A stretch of 40,485 nucleotides of DNA from positions 1-40,485 of the forward strand of contig DISP01000086.1 of the NCBI GenBank assembly GCA_002421995.1. Direction: 5' to 3'. The position numbers were made by a program, and so were the translations under genes. This DNA is from Bacteroidales bacterium UBA6207 (lineage in GTDB: Bacteria > Bacteroidota > Bacteroidia > Bacteroidales > F082). Below, in pieces: positions 1-7,465 of the stretch. Positions within the stretch are counted from its first letter, which is position 1. Every line of letters begins with the position of its first letter. The notes under the pieces were generated by a model. It was not told the DNA's origin. It saw only the letters and a program-made list of their open reading frames with translations, and did no database searches.

Positions 1-548
1 GTTTTGTTTTCGCCAACATTTTTTATAAGCGACCTGATATCAACCAATTGGTTAGGATCGAGCCCCGAAGTAGGTTCGTCGAGTATCAGCACCTGCGGAT
101 CATGCAGCAGAGCCTGAGCCAATCCTACCCTTTGTTTGTAGCCTTTTGAAAGCATCCTGATCTTTTTCCCCAATTCAGCTTCAAGCCCTGTCAGCTGGAT
201 CATTTCATCAACTCTTGATGACTTTTTGTTGCCCAAAAGATGAAGATCGGCAACAAAGTCCAGGTATTCACGAATATACATATCCTGATACAAAGGATTG
301 CTCTCGGGAAGATACCCGATTAGCTTTCTCACTTCAACACTTTGAAGCTGAACATCATAGCCCATAATATGCGCAGTTCCGGATGTTGGGGGAAGGTAAC
401 AGCTCAAAATCTTCATCAAAGTTGATTTCCCGGCTCCGTTTGGCCCCAAAAGTCCAACAATCTCACCTGCTTTGATTGACAGACTCACATTGTTCAGCGC
501 TTTTTGCTGACCATAAAGCTTTGAAATTTGATTCACAACAACAGACAT
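1..548 (-). CDS. gldA: GldA-like ABC transporter ATP-binding protein (5' part, runs off the left edge)
   Basis: This is the N-terminal 180 or so residues of an ABC ATPase, read from an ATG at 548 down to the window edge. Visible motifs in order are a Walker A loop (GPNGAGKST), the Q-loop region, an ABC signature of the form LSKGYKQR and Walker B (VLILDEP). The pattern, including LPESNPLYQDMYIREYL after the Q-loop, matches the GldA branch of ATPases found with gliding and T9SS-bearing Bacteroidota. In that family the ATPase works with a GldFG permease at the inner membrane. Non-gliding species also carry close homologues, so gliding should not be inferred. The rest of the gene and any permease genes lie outside the window. 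Family assignment as an ABC ATPase is certain; the GldA name is probable. Confidence 0.8.
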   Translation of the reverse strand, partial: MSVVVNQISKLYGQQKALNNVSLSIKAGEIVGLLGPNGAGKSTLMKILSCYLPPTSGTAHIMGYDVQLQSVEVRKLIGYLPESNPLYQDMYIREYLDFVADLHLLGNKKSSRVDEMIQLTGLEAELGKKIRMLSKGYKQRVGLAQALLHDPQVLILDEPTSGLDPNQLVDIRSLIKNVGENK

Positions 549-576
549 ATTCGCGTATGTTTGGTACTTGAAACTG

Positions 577-584
577 CAAAAATA
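577..584 (-). promoter_or_regulatory. Candidate -7 element for the gldA-like gene
   Basis: Read on the minus strand this is TATTTTTG, a full match to the Bacteroidota -7 consensus TAnnTTTG, lying 28 bases upstream of the ATG at 548. I see no TTG at the expected 19-21 base spacing, so the -33 element is weak or absent. Confidence 0.35.
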
Positions 585-761
585 CGAAGATTCCTCCAGC
601 ATTCTTTTGCTTTGGCGCTTATCGCTCGGGCAACAGCGCTTTTTTGCAATTAGGTACATGCTTTTATTTTATTTTTTTCGGATTTCCCACGGTCCTTTTT
701 GTATTTTTATTGACGAAAAAACACTTATTTTAATAACGTTTAACAAACAAATAAAACAATC

Positions 762-2245
762 ATGTCAAACGCTTTTAAACAACAATCATTGGTAGTTTTT
801 CTGGCAGCTGTTTTATTCCTACCGGCCATTGTGTTTTCACAAGACTACAGGCTCTTCAATCCCGAATCGCGGAAATTTTTTGCGCGGTTACCTCAAATGG
901 ATTCAACTTTTGGGCTCAGGGAAGTGTAAGCCTCAAGCAACGGAAACGACGCTGTGTACCATTTAACTTAGGTGTCAGTGATGAGTTTGTTGATGGCGGG
1001 GATTGTATTTTTTGGGCAAGCAACACCTGCCGGCCCCATAACAAGCCAACGCCGCTTGGCGCAAAAGTGGAGTTCGCCGATGCAACTCAATGGAAGTTTT
1101 TTACAAATTCGCAGCAAAGCCTTGTTTTTCAATTCAGTAAAAACGAAACCACGCCTTATGTTTTTTATTCCGACACCCTTCAGTATTTTACGATCTTTTA
1201 CCTGACAACAGCACTGGATAGTGTTCTCGGACAAACGGACTCTGTTAAGTCATTCAGGGTCAATCATTATGATATAACGGGCAATATTCTCAATTCACCT
1301 TTAAATGATTTTGAGATCAAAATCGGGAAAGCTTTTGGTTTGATACAATTTTTTAGGATTGACCGGTTTCCGGCGGTTTTGGAGCCGGTAAGGCTCATTG
1401 GAAATATGTTCCCGGATGCCGGATTGTACCGGATAACAAATGAAATGATATATAATTATGAGCCGGGGGATAAAATTCAGTATTTCGATATGCGGTTTAT
1501 TAATCAGGCATACGGATGGAATTATGAAAGGTATATAATGTATCACGTGCTTGAAAAACAAAGCACGCCGCAACAGTTGAGCTATACAATTGCAAGAAAT
1601 ATTTTTTATTTGTGAAGCGGTTTGCGGGAATTTGATACGATTATTCTGAATTATACGCGCAATGAAGTGATTGCACAAATACCTTTTGATGAAATGGGAG
1701 GCGCAATCAGTCTGGTAAGAATTGATTTTACAAAGACAGATTTTTCCGGGACCGGTCTGTGGAAATACAATATCGCCTACGAATATTTGTCTTATTGTGA
1801 ATCCGGAGATTGCTGGGGAGGCAGCCCCGGAAGCCCGCCCCCTGATGAAGTGAATACCTGGGTGGAGGGAATCGGGCTGTTTTATTATCATTGGGGGTCT
1901 CCTTTTACATCATTAGCCGAAACCTACAGAACCTATGTGGTTTACTTAAAAAAATCTGGTCTGAGTTGGGGAACAGAAGTGTATGTCGGGCAGGATGAGA
2001 TGGCATTGAATCAATTACAATTAAAAGTCTTTCCAAACCCAACGACAACAAAGCTCCGGTTTGAAAATAGTCTGTCTCCCGGTGGAAGGCTGCTTATCTA
2101 TGACATAAACGGAAAATGTATCAAATCTGTCAGCATCGAAGCTGAAACTGCTGAGGTTGATGTACAAGACCTGAAGCCCGGATTGTATCATTTGCAGCTT
2201 GTTAACCAAAACAGAGCGCAAACATGCAAGTTCAGTAAGCAATAG
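762..2245 (+). pseudogene. Decayed T9SS cargo protein gene (two stops and one frameshift)
   Basis: An ATG at 762 opens a typical signal peptide (hydrophobic core VVFLAAVLFLPAIVF, then SQ), but translation stops at TAA 927-929. The same frame continues to read like protein (SSNGNDAVYHL) to about 965. The frame then shifts: a one-base deletion in an A run at 964-967 would restore HLNLGVSDEF. The second frame runs to an in-frame TGA at 1613-1615 and resumes immediately in the same frame to 2245. The C-terminal 80 or so residues form a T9SS type A sorting domain (VFPNPTTTKLRF, then YDINGK, then LKPGLYHLQL). Such proteins are exported by Sec and anchored or released by the type IX system. The central part resembles uncharacterised Bacteroidota secreted proteins, function unknown. 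Independent lesions favour true decay, though sequencing errors cannot be excluded. Confidence 0.75.
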
Positions 2246-2429
2246 ATGAATTTCAGGCATGTTGCCGGTATAACATTGACACATTGTTTGCGGAATTTTT
2301 TAACGAATACGGCAGGCCTGTTTCAAGCGAAAACGGATTGATCAGGTTATATCATCTGTGTATTTAAGGAAAATCATTTGTTTGTGCACTGGAAAACAAA
2401 AAATTATAAACAAATAGATGTTGGTAAAT

Positions 2430-2460
2430 TTGTTGAATTGAAAAAATGTTTCTATTTTTG
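2430..2460 (+). promoter_or_regulatory. Promoter of the rplM-rpsI-rpsB-tsf operon
   Basis: A TTG at 2430-2432 and TATTTTTG at 2453-2460 are separated by 20 bases, which fits the Bacteroidota primary sigma consensus TTG-N19-21-TAnnTTTG. Transcription would begin near 2467, about 48 bases before the rplM ATG at 2515. This argues against the upstream in-frame start at 2446, which would lie before the transcript begins. Confidence 0.6.
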
Positions 2461-2514
2461 CACCCCGTTTTGGAAAAAGAAGGAACTAAAACGAAAGAAG
2501 CAATTTATAAGTCA

Positions 2515-2970
2515 ATGAATACACTGAGTTACAAGACAATCAGCGTCAACAAAGAAAACGCTGACAAAAAGTGGATGGTAATAGATGCCGAAGGGCTCGT
2601 ATTAGGCAGGTTGGCCTCAACCATTGCCCAGGTACTGCGCGGTAAGCACAAACCTTCCTACACTCCCCACAGTGATTGTGGTGATAATGTGATTGTGATC
2701 AACGCTGAAAAGGTCGCACTCACAGGAAACAAAATGGAGACAAAATATTATGTTCGCCACACAGGATATCCGGGCGGACAGAGAATTCGTCCCATTAAGG
2801 AACAACTGAAACGCAAACCCATTGCCGTTGTTGAACATGCTGTGAAAGGTATGCTGCCAAAAACCAAGTTGGGTGCAGAGTTGTTTCGCAATCTTTATGT
2901 TTATGCCGGTCCAAGCCATAAGCATGAAGCACAGCAACCTACTGAATTAACCTTAAATACAATTAAATAA
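2515..2970 (+). CDS. rplM: 50S ribosomal protein L13 (uL13)
   Basis: The product is 151 residues, the usual length for L13 in this phylum. L13 is a primary 23S rRNA-binding protein needed early in large-subunit assembly. Recognisable family features are WMVIDAEGLVLGRLAS near the N-terminus, the KHKPSYTPHSDCGDNVIVINAE segment split around residues 45-67, and KYYVRHTGYPGG at about 80. The frame is open 23 codons further upstream to 2446, but those residues do not resemble L13 and precede the predicted transcription start, so I use the ATG at 2515. It is the first gene of the operon; rpsI starts 5 bases after its stop, a pairing seen across bacteria. Confidence 0.96.
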   Translation: MNTLSYKTISVNKENADKKWMVIDAEGLVLGRLASTIAQVLRGKHKPSYTPHSDCGDNVIVINAEKVALTGNKMETKYYVRHTGYPGGQRIRPIKEQLKRKPIAVVEHAVKGMLPKTKLGAELFRNLYVYAGPSHKHEAQQPTELTLNTIK

Positions 2971-2975
2971 TTATC

Positions 2976-3362
2976 ATGGAAGTAATCAACGCCTTAGGCA
3001 GGAGGAAAACGGCTGTTGCACGCGTTTATCTCAAAAGCGGAAATGGCAGCATCGTGGTAAATAAAAGAGATTTCAGGGAATACTTCCCAACAGGAATCCT
3101 GCAGTTTGTTGTTGAGCAACCACTGGCACTCACCGGTAATGTCGGCACTTACGACATCAAAGTGAACCTTGCCGGCGGTGGTATCAACGGTCAAGCTGAA
3201 GCGCTCAGCCTTGCTATCAGCCGCGCCCTGATCGAAATCAACCCCGAGTTTCGTCCTGTTCTTAAAGCTAAAGGCCTCCTGCGCCGCGACCCACGTATGG
3301 TTGAACGCAAGAAACCAGGTCAACCCAAAGCACGTAAGAAGTTCCAATTCAGCAAACGTTAG
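2976..3362 (+). CDS. rpsI: 30S ribosomal protein S9 (uS9)
   Basis: The product is 128 residues, full length for S9. S9 sits in the head of the small subunit and its C-terminal tail reaches the P-site tRNA. The sequence shows the N-terminal ALGRRKTAVARVYL, the central GGGINGQAEALSLAISRAL, and the basic end KKPGQPKARKKFQFSKR with the conserved terminal KR. It follows rplM after 5 bases, so the two are translated from one message. Confidence 0.97.
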   Translation: MEVINALGRRKTAVARVYLKSGNGSIVVNKRDFREYFPTGILQFVVEQPLALTGNVGTYDIKVNLAGGGINGQAEALSLAISRALIEINPEFRPVLKAKGLLRRDPRMVERKKPGQPKARKKFQFSKR

Positions 3363-3395
3363 TCTTTTGGGGCAAACGATTTTGTTTAGTATCCA

Positions 3396-3432
3396 AATTG
3401 CTGAGATGTCTTCCCAGACCTACCCAGCAATT
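3396..3432 (+). promoter_or_regulatory. Structured leader upstream of rpsB (two-tier hairpin)
   Basis: In the 107-base gap between rpsI and rpsB an 8-bp perfect stem is formed by AATTGCTG (3396-3403) and CAGCAATT (3425-3432). Inside it a second stem pairs GTCT (3408-3411) with AGAC (3416-3419) around a TCCC loop, leaving internal loops AGAT and CTACC. No T-run follows, so it is not an intrinsic terminator. A stem with internal loops just before a ribosomal protein gene is the layout of autoregulatory r-protein leaders, with S2 as the obvious ligand. That role is inference from position and shape. Confidence 0.45.
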
Positions 3433-3469
3433 GTGTTCGTGAATGTAAACATTTTTTAATCAATTATTT

Positions 3470-4327
3470 ATGTCAAGAGTATCTTTCGAAGAATTATTGG
3501 ATGCAGGTGTACATTTCGGTCACTTGCGCAGAAAATGGAATCCAAACATGGCGCCTTATATCTTTATGGAGCGCAATGGTATCCATATTATTGACTTATA
3601 CAAAACACAAGCTAAAATTGAAGAAGCTGCCAATGCGCTGCGTCAATTAGCCCGCTCAGGTAAAAAAGTTTTGTTTGTTGCCACAAAGAAACAAGCAAAA
3701 AGCATTGTTGCCGAGGAAGTTGCAAAGGTTGGAATGCCTTACGTAACTGAACGCTGGCCCGGTGGTATGCTCACCAACTTTGCAACCATTCGTAAAGCTG
3801 TTCGTAAGATGACGAACATTGATAAACTGATGGTTAGCGATTCATACCAGAACCTCTCAAAAAGAGAGCGTCTGCAAATTCAACGCGAACGCGAAAAATT
3901 GGAAAAAAACCTTGGTAGTATCGCCGACCTGAGCCGCCTTCCTTCAGCGCTCTTCGTTGTTGACGTTATCAAAGAACATATCGCTGTTGCCGAAGCACGT
4001 AAACTCAACATCCCTACTTTCGCCATCTGCGATACCAATTCCAATCCAAATATCATTGATTTCCCAATTCCGGGTAATGACGATGCCAGCAAATCTATTG
4101 CGTTGATCGTTAGAACAATGGCTGAGGCTATCGAAGAAGGATTGAATGAAAGAAAGTTGGCCAAAGATAAAGGTCAGGAAGACGGTGATGCTGATGGTGA
4201 TGACTTTAATGATGACAATGATAAGTCATTCGACGTGGAAGATGAAGACGGCAAAGGTGAAGGCAAAAAAGCACCTGCTGACGATGCTCGCGGCAAAAGA
4301 CCACGCAGACCTGCTACCAGAAAGTAA
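3470..4327 (+). CDS. rpsB: 30S ribosomal protein S2 (uS2) with charged C-terminal extension
   Basis: S2 binds late to the small subunit near S1 and is needed for initiation. Residues 1-228 are a standard S2: LLDAGVHFGHLRRKWNPNM at the start, GIHIIDLYKT, VLFVATKKQAK, ERWPGGMLTNF, and CDTNSNP near 188. Residues from about 230 to 285 form an added tail. It is first strongly acidic (rich in D, E and G, about 230-263) and then basic (ending KRPRRPATRK). The low-complexity tail uses repeated GAT/GAC codons and is probably disordered. The gene follows the structured leader and precedes tsf by 25 bases, the rpsB-tsf order common in bacteria. Confidence 0.96.
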   Translation: MSRVSFEELLDAGVHFGHLRRKWNPNMAPYIFMERNGIHIIDLYKTQAKIEEAANALRQLARSGKKVLFVATKKQAKSIVAEEVAKVGMPYVTERWPGGMLTNFATIRKAVRKMTNIDKLMVSDSYQNLSKRERLQIQREREKLEKNLGSIADLSRLPSALFVVDVIKEHIAVAEARKLNIPTFAICDTNSNPNIIDFPIPGNDDASKSIALIVRTMAEAIEEGLNERKLAKDKGQEDGDADGDDFNDDNDKSFDVEDEDGKGEGKKAPADDARGKRPRRPATRK

Positions 4328-4352
4328 AAGAAACTAAAAGATTTTATATCCT

Positions 4353-5183
4353 ATGAATATTACCGCAGCCCAAGTTAATGATCTGAGAAAGCTCACCGGA
4401 GCCGGAATGATGGATTGCAAAAAAGCCCTCGTCGAAAGCGAAGGCGATATGGAAAAAGCTGTTGACTATCTGCGCAAAAAAGGCCAGAAAGTTGCCGCAA
4501 AACGCGCCGACCGCGAAGCTACTGAAGGTGTTATCATTGCCAAAACCAGCGCCGATGCACAATATGCTGCCGTGATTATGGTGAATTGCGAAACTGACTT
4601 TGTTGCTAAAAATGAAGATTTTGTAAAGTATGCCCACAGCATTCTTGATCTTGCCGTAGCTAACAAAGTGCAAACTGTTGACGAGCTGAAACAGCTTGAA
4701 CTCAATGGTCGCAAAGTTGAAGAAACTATCACCGATCAGACCGGAGTTATTGGCGAGAAAATTGACCTTGGTGCCTTTTTTAAAGTTGAATCAGCCATCA
4801 CAGCAGCTTATATTCATCCTGGCAACCGTATCTCAACAATCGTTGGTCTCAACAAAGCTGATGCACCAAACGCAGCACAGATAGGTCGTGAACTTGCAAT
4901 GCAGGTTGCTGCCATGGATCCCGTTGCAGTGGATGAAGCTGATGTTCCGCAGGATGTTATCCAGCGCGAAATCGAAATTGGCATGGAGCAAGCCCGCAAC
5001 GAAGGAAAAGCAGAAGATATGCTGGAAAAAATCGCCCGTGGAAAACTCAATAAATTCTACCGCGAAAGCACCTTGTTGAACCAGGACTTTATTCGTGAGA
5101 ATAAGAAAACTGTAAAACAATATCTTGCCGAATCCGACAAAAATCTGACAGTTGTTGCCTTTAAGCGTGTTGCTTTGGGATAA
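4353..5183 (+). CDS. tsf: Elongation factor Ts
   Basis: EF-Ts is the guanine-nucleotide exchange factor that recycles EF-Tu from GDP to GTP form. The 276-residue product begins with the UBA-like N-terminal domain (VNDLRKLTGAGMMDCKKAL, with DYLRKKG near residue 40) and continues with two exchange domains (VNCETDFVAKNEDF, then YIHPGNRISTIVGL and the conserved AMQVAAMDP). Length and motif order are normal for the family. It is the last gene of the rplM operon and is followed within 20 bases by an intrinsic terminator. Confidence 0.97.
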   Translation: MNITAAQVNDLRKLTGAGMMDCKKALVESEGDMEKAVDYLRKKGQKVAAKRADREATEGVIIAKTSADAQYAAVIMVNCETDFVAKNEDFVKYAHSILDLAVANKVQTVDELKQLELNGRKVEETITDQTGVIGEKIDLGAFFKVESAITAAYIHPGNRISTIVGLNKADAPNAAQIGRELAMQVAAMDPVAVDEADVPQDVIQREIEIGMEQARNEGKAEDMLEKIARGKLNKFYRESTLLNQDFIRENKKTVKQYLAESDKNLTVVAFKRVALG

Positions 5184-5201
5184 TCAATTGATACATACAA
5201 T

Positions 5202-5230
5202 AAAAAAAGGAGCTTTTGGCTCCTTTTTTT
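5202..5230. terminator. Intrinsic terminator after tsf, symmetric and probably bidirectional
   Basis: A GGAGC/GCTCC stem (5209-5213 with 5219-5223) around TTTTG is flanked by seven A residues upstream and seven T residues downstream. It ends the rplM-tsf operon, and because the A-run becomes a T-run on the other strand it can also stop the oncoming dcw transcript. Confidence 0.85.
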
Positions 5231-5251
5231 ATTTCCCCCCTAAATAGAAAC

Positions 5252-5270
5252 GAGCTGATTGCTTCAGCTC
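5252..5270 (-). terminator. Hairpin just past the yqeY stop codon
   Basis: GAGCTGA (5252-5258) pairs with TCAGCTC (5264-5270) over a 5-base loop. On the minus strand it sits 9 bases after the yqeY stop and is followed by the weak tract GTTTCT. It may be a first, weaker stop before the symmetric terminator at 5202-5230. Confidence 0.4.
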
Positions 5271-5278
5271 AAAAAGCA

Positions 5279-5734
5279 TTATTGTGATAACAGCGATTTC
5301 ACTATTGACGCAACAAGTTGATTATCGGCTTTCCCGGAAATTTTTGCTGAAACAATTCCCATCACTTTGCCCATATCTCTCATTCCGCTTGCTGAGGTTG
5401 CTGCAATTGCTTCCTGCACAATTTGTTTTATCTCATCACCTGCCATTTGTTTAGGCAGATATGCTTCGATGATTGCTGCCTGAAAGCTTTCTTCTTCAGC
5501 CAGATCGGGGCGCTGCTGACCAGCATAGATTTCGGCAGCCTCACGACGCTGTTTTACTAATTTTTGGAGCAGCTTCAATTCAACGCTCTCAGGAATGATC
5601 CCGCTTGAAACGTCTTTGCCGGTTTTCTCAAGCAGCAATGCCGCTTTGATTGCCCGCAAGGCGTTGAGCTTGCGCGAATCTTTTGCAAGCATTGCCTGCT
5701 TGATATCATTGTTAATCGTAAATTCCAATTCCAT
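5279..5734 (-). CDS. yqeY: GatB/YqeY domain protein
   Basis: The 151-residue product is a full-length YqeY-type protein, related to the tail domain of the GatB amidotransferase subunit that contacts tRNA. Features are an N-terminal helix (INNDIKQAMLAKDSRKLNALR), the KQRREAAEIY segment near residue 80, EAYLPKQM near 118, and a C-terminal helical bundle with GKVMGIVSAK. No biochemical role is firmly known for the stand-alone family, but a tRNA-linked role is often suggested. It begins 14 bases after ftsZ and closes the dcw transcript, a placement seen in other Bacteroidota. Confidence 0.88.
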   Translation of the reverse strand: MELEFTINNDIKQAMLAKDSRKLNALRAIKAALLLEKTGKDVSSGIIPESVELKLLQKLVKQRREAAEIYAGQQRPDLAEEESFQAAIIEAYLPKQMAGDEIKQIVQEAIAATSASGMRDMGKVMGIVSAKISGKADNQLVASIVKSLLSQ

Positions 5735-5748
5735 ATTACACTGGGGGT

Positions 5749-7380
5749 TTAGTCAACATTATCGTGTAAAAAAGGATTGTCTAACCTCAGACCGGGGCGA
5801 CCTGGTGTTGGGTCAATGCTGTAACGCGAAACCTCCTGCTGCGACATTTCCTGTTTAACATCAGTGCCTTTGCGCATATAAGCCGGTGTACGTTCGAGTT
5901 CTTCAATTCCCTGATCGGTTTTTATTTTCAGACTCATGGCTTTCAGTCTGTTTTGCCTTTCAAGGCTGCGACGTTCCATCTCGGCACGTTCGGCATCTTC
6001 ATCATGGTATGAAAGCTCTGAAATAGTTTTTTTGATGATCTCGGTTTTGGCCTCAACCACCGGCTCAACAATTTCAAAGATAATTTCATGGGTCTCAACG
6101 CTGGTTTCCTGAATATATAATTCCTCAATCACTTCTGCCGTTTCCTGCTCAAGCAGCGGTTCGAAGGTTTCGGTCTTTGTTTCTTCTACTGTTTCGAAAA
6201 GCTGATGAACAACTTGCGAAGGCGATTGTGATGCATGGTGCGCAAAATCTATCCTGGTTTGCTCGATAGTGGATTCGGTTTTTTCCTCGCTTCCAAGGCT
6301 GAAAACTTTTACAGGATTATTGGAACGCATTGACTGGAAGCCTGTTGCTTCTTCTTTTCTGTCGCCATACAACGGGTTTACTTTTACATTTGAGGATGCT
6401 GTGTTGTTATAAAACAATTCATCAATCTCAAAACCTGTTGCAATCACTGTAATGGCGATGCTGTTTTCAAGGCTCTTGTCAACACCGTTACCCCAGATAA
6501 CCTCGGCAGTGTTTCCGCAAATATGCTGGATATAGTCCGTAATTTCGTGTACCTCATCCAACGAGATTTCATCTTCGCCGGAGGTGATATAAAGCAGAAT
6601 ATTTTTTGCTCCGGATATGTTTGAATCGTTCAGCAATGGCGATCTCATCGCTTCTTCGATGGCTCTTATTGCACGGTTTTCGCCGGCAGCAACAGCAGAA
6701 CCCATGATGGCTTTTCCGCTGTTTTTCATCACTGTCTTCACATCTTCAAAGTCAACGTTGATGTAGCCGGTCACGGTGATAATTTCTGCAATTCCTTTGG
6801 AGGCGGTTGTTAAAACATCGTCAGCTTTTTTGAAAGCCTCGGTAAGACGCATATTTCCATATTCTTCGCGGAGCTTATCATTGCTTATAATGAGAAGCGT
6901 ATCAACATGTTTTCTCAATTCATCAATGCCTTCGATAGCTTGCTGCCTGCGTTTTTTTCCTTCAAAGCTAAAGGGCAGTGTAACGATACCAACGGTTAAA
7001 ATGTCGAGATCTCTGGCAATCTTGGCCACAACAGGGGCTGCACCGGTGCCTGTTCCACCGCCCATACCTGCAGTAATAAAGAGCATCTTTGTATGTGGCT
7101 CAAGTAAGTCTTTTATTTCATCGCTGGTTTCGATGGCGGCTTCGCGGCCAACAGCAGGGATGTTGCCCGCACCCAGTTGTCTTTTTCCGAGGTGAATTTT
7201 ATTTGGTACCGGACTTGTATCGAGGGCCTGCGAGTCTGTATTGCACAATACAAAATCCACACCCTTGATTCCTTGGTGGTACATATGTGTTACAGCATTG
7301 CTTCCGCCTCCTCCAACACCTATTACTTTGATGATATTTGACTGATCCTTAGGATGTTCAAACTTTAGCATTTCGGTCAT
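5749..7380 (-). CDS. ftsZ: Cell division protein FtsZ
   Basis: FtsZ is the tubulin-like GTPase that forms the cytokinetic ring. The GTP-binding part shows GVGGGGSNAV at residues 21-30, the tubulin signature GGGTGTG at 107-113, and the catalytic T7 loop NVDFEDV at 208-214. At 543 residues it is much longer than the 383 of E. coli. Residues about 345-485 are an acidic, Glu/Thr-rich linker. The conserved C-terminal peptide that binds FtsA appears as TPAYMRK at 498-504, but about 39 more residues follow, ending FLHDNVD. That ending is typical of this phylum. An 85-base AT-rich gap separates it from ftsA, so it may have its own promoter. Confidence 0.97.
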   Translation of the reverse strand: MTEMLKFEHPKDQSNIIKVIGVGGGGSNAVTHMYHQGIKGVDFVLCNTDSQALDTSPVPNKIHLGKRQLGAGNIPAVGREAAIETSDEIKDLLEPHTKMLFITAGMGGGTGTGAAPVVAKIARDLDILTVGIVTLPFSFEGKKRRQQAIEGIDELRKHVDTLLIISNDKLREEYGNMRLTEAFKKADDVLTTASKGIAEIITVTGYINVDFEDVKTVMKNSGKAIMGSAVAAGENRAIRAIEEAMRSPLLNDSNISGAKNILLYITSGEDEISLDEVHEITDYIQHICGNTAEVIWGNGVDKSLENSIAITVIATGFEIDELFYNNTASSNVKVNPLYGDRKEEATGFQSMRSNNPVKVFSLGSEEKTESTIEQTRIDFAHHASQSPSQVVHQLFETVEETKTETFEPLLEQETAEVIEELYIQETSVETHEIIFEIVEPVVEAKTEIIKKTISELSYHDEDAERAEMERRSLERQNRLKAMSLKIKTDQGIEELERTPAYMRKGTDVKQEMSQQEVSRYSIDPTPGRPGLRLDNPFLHDNVD

Positions 7381-7465
7381 AATTCTGGGTTTTAAAATTA
7401 AGTTCTTGTTTTTATCTAATTACCTTATATTAATTTTTTTTTTAACAATTTGCGGTTGATAACCT
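7381..7465 (-). promoter_or_regulatory. AT-rich 85-base gap upstream of ftsZ, possible separate ftsZ promoter
   Basis: This is the only gap over 14 bases in the 15.8-kb dcw run. It is strongly AT-rich and includes a 10-T tract at 7434-7443 (A-tract on the coding strand). On the minus strand TAATTTTA lies close to the ftsZ start and matches seven of eight positions of TAnnTTTG counting the free positions. I see no well-spaced TTG, so this is only a candidate. Confidence 0.3.

Noticed and set aside
968..1205. Small overlapping open frames on both strands near the left pseudogene
   Set aside because: They are shadows of the damaged reading frame, without ribosome binding sites or protein-like composition.
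762..2245. Possible stop-codon recoding that would make the broken T9SS gene readable
   Set aside because: Both TAA and TGA are involved, a frameshift is also needed, and TAA and TGA end intact genes in this window, so recoding is not supported.
2446..2514. N-terminal extension of rplM by 23 codons
   Set aside because: The added residues are not L13-like and precede the predicted transcription start.
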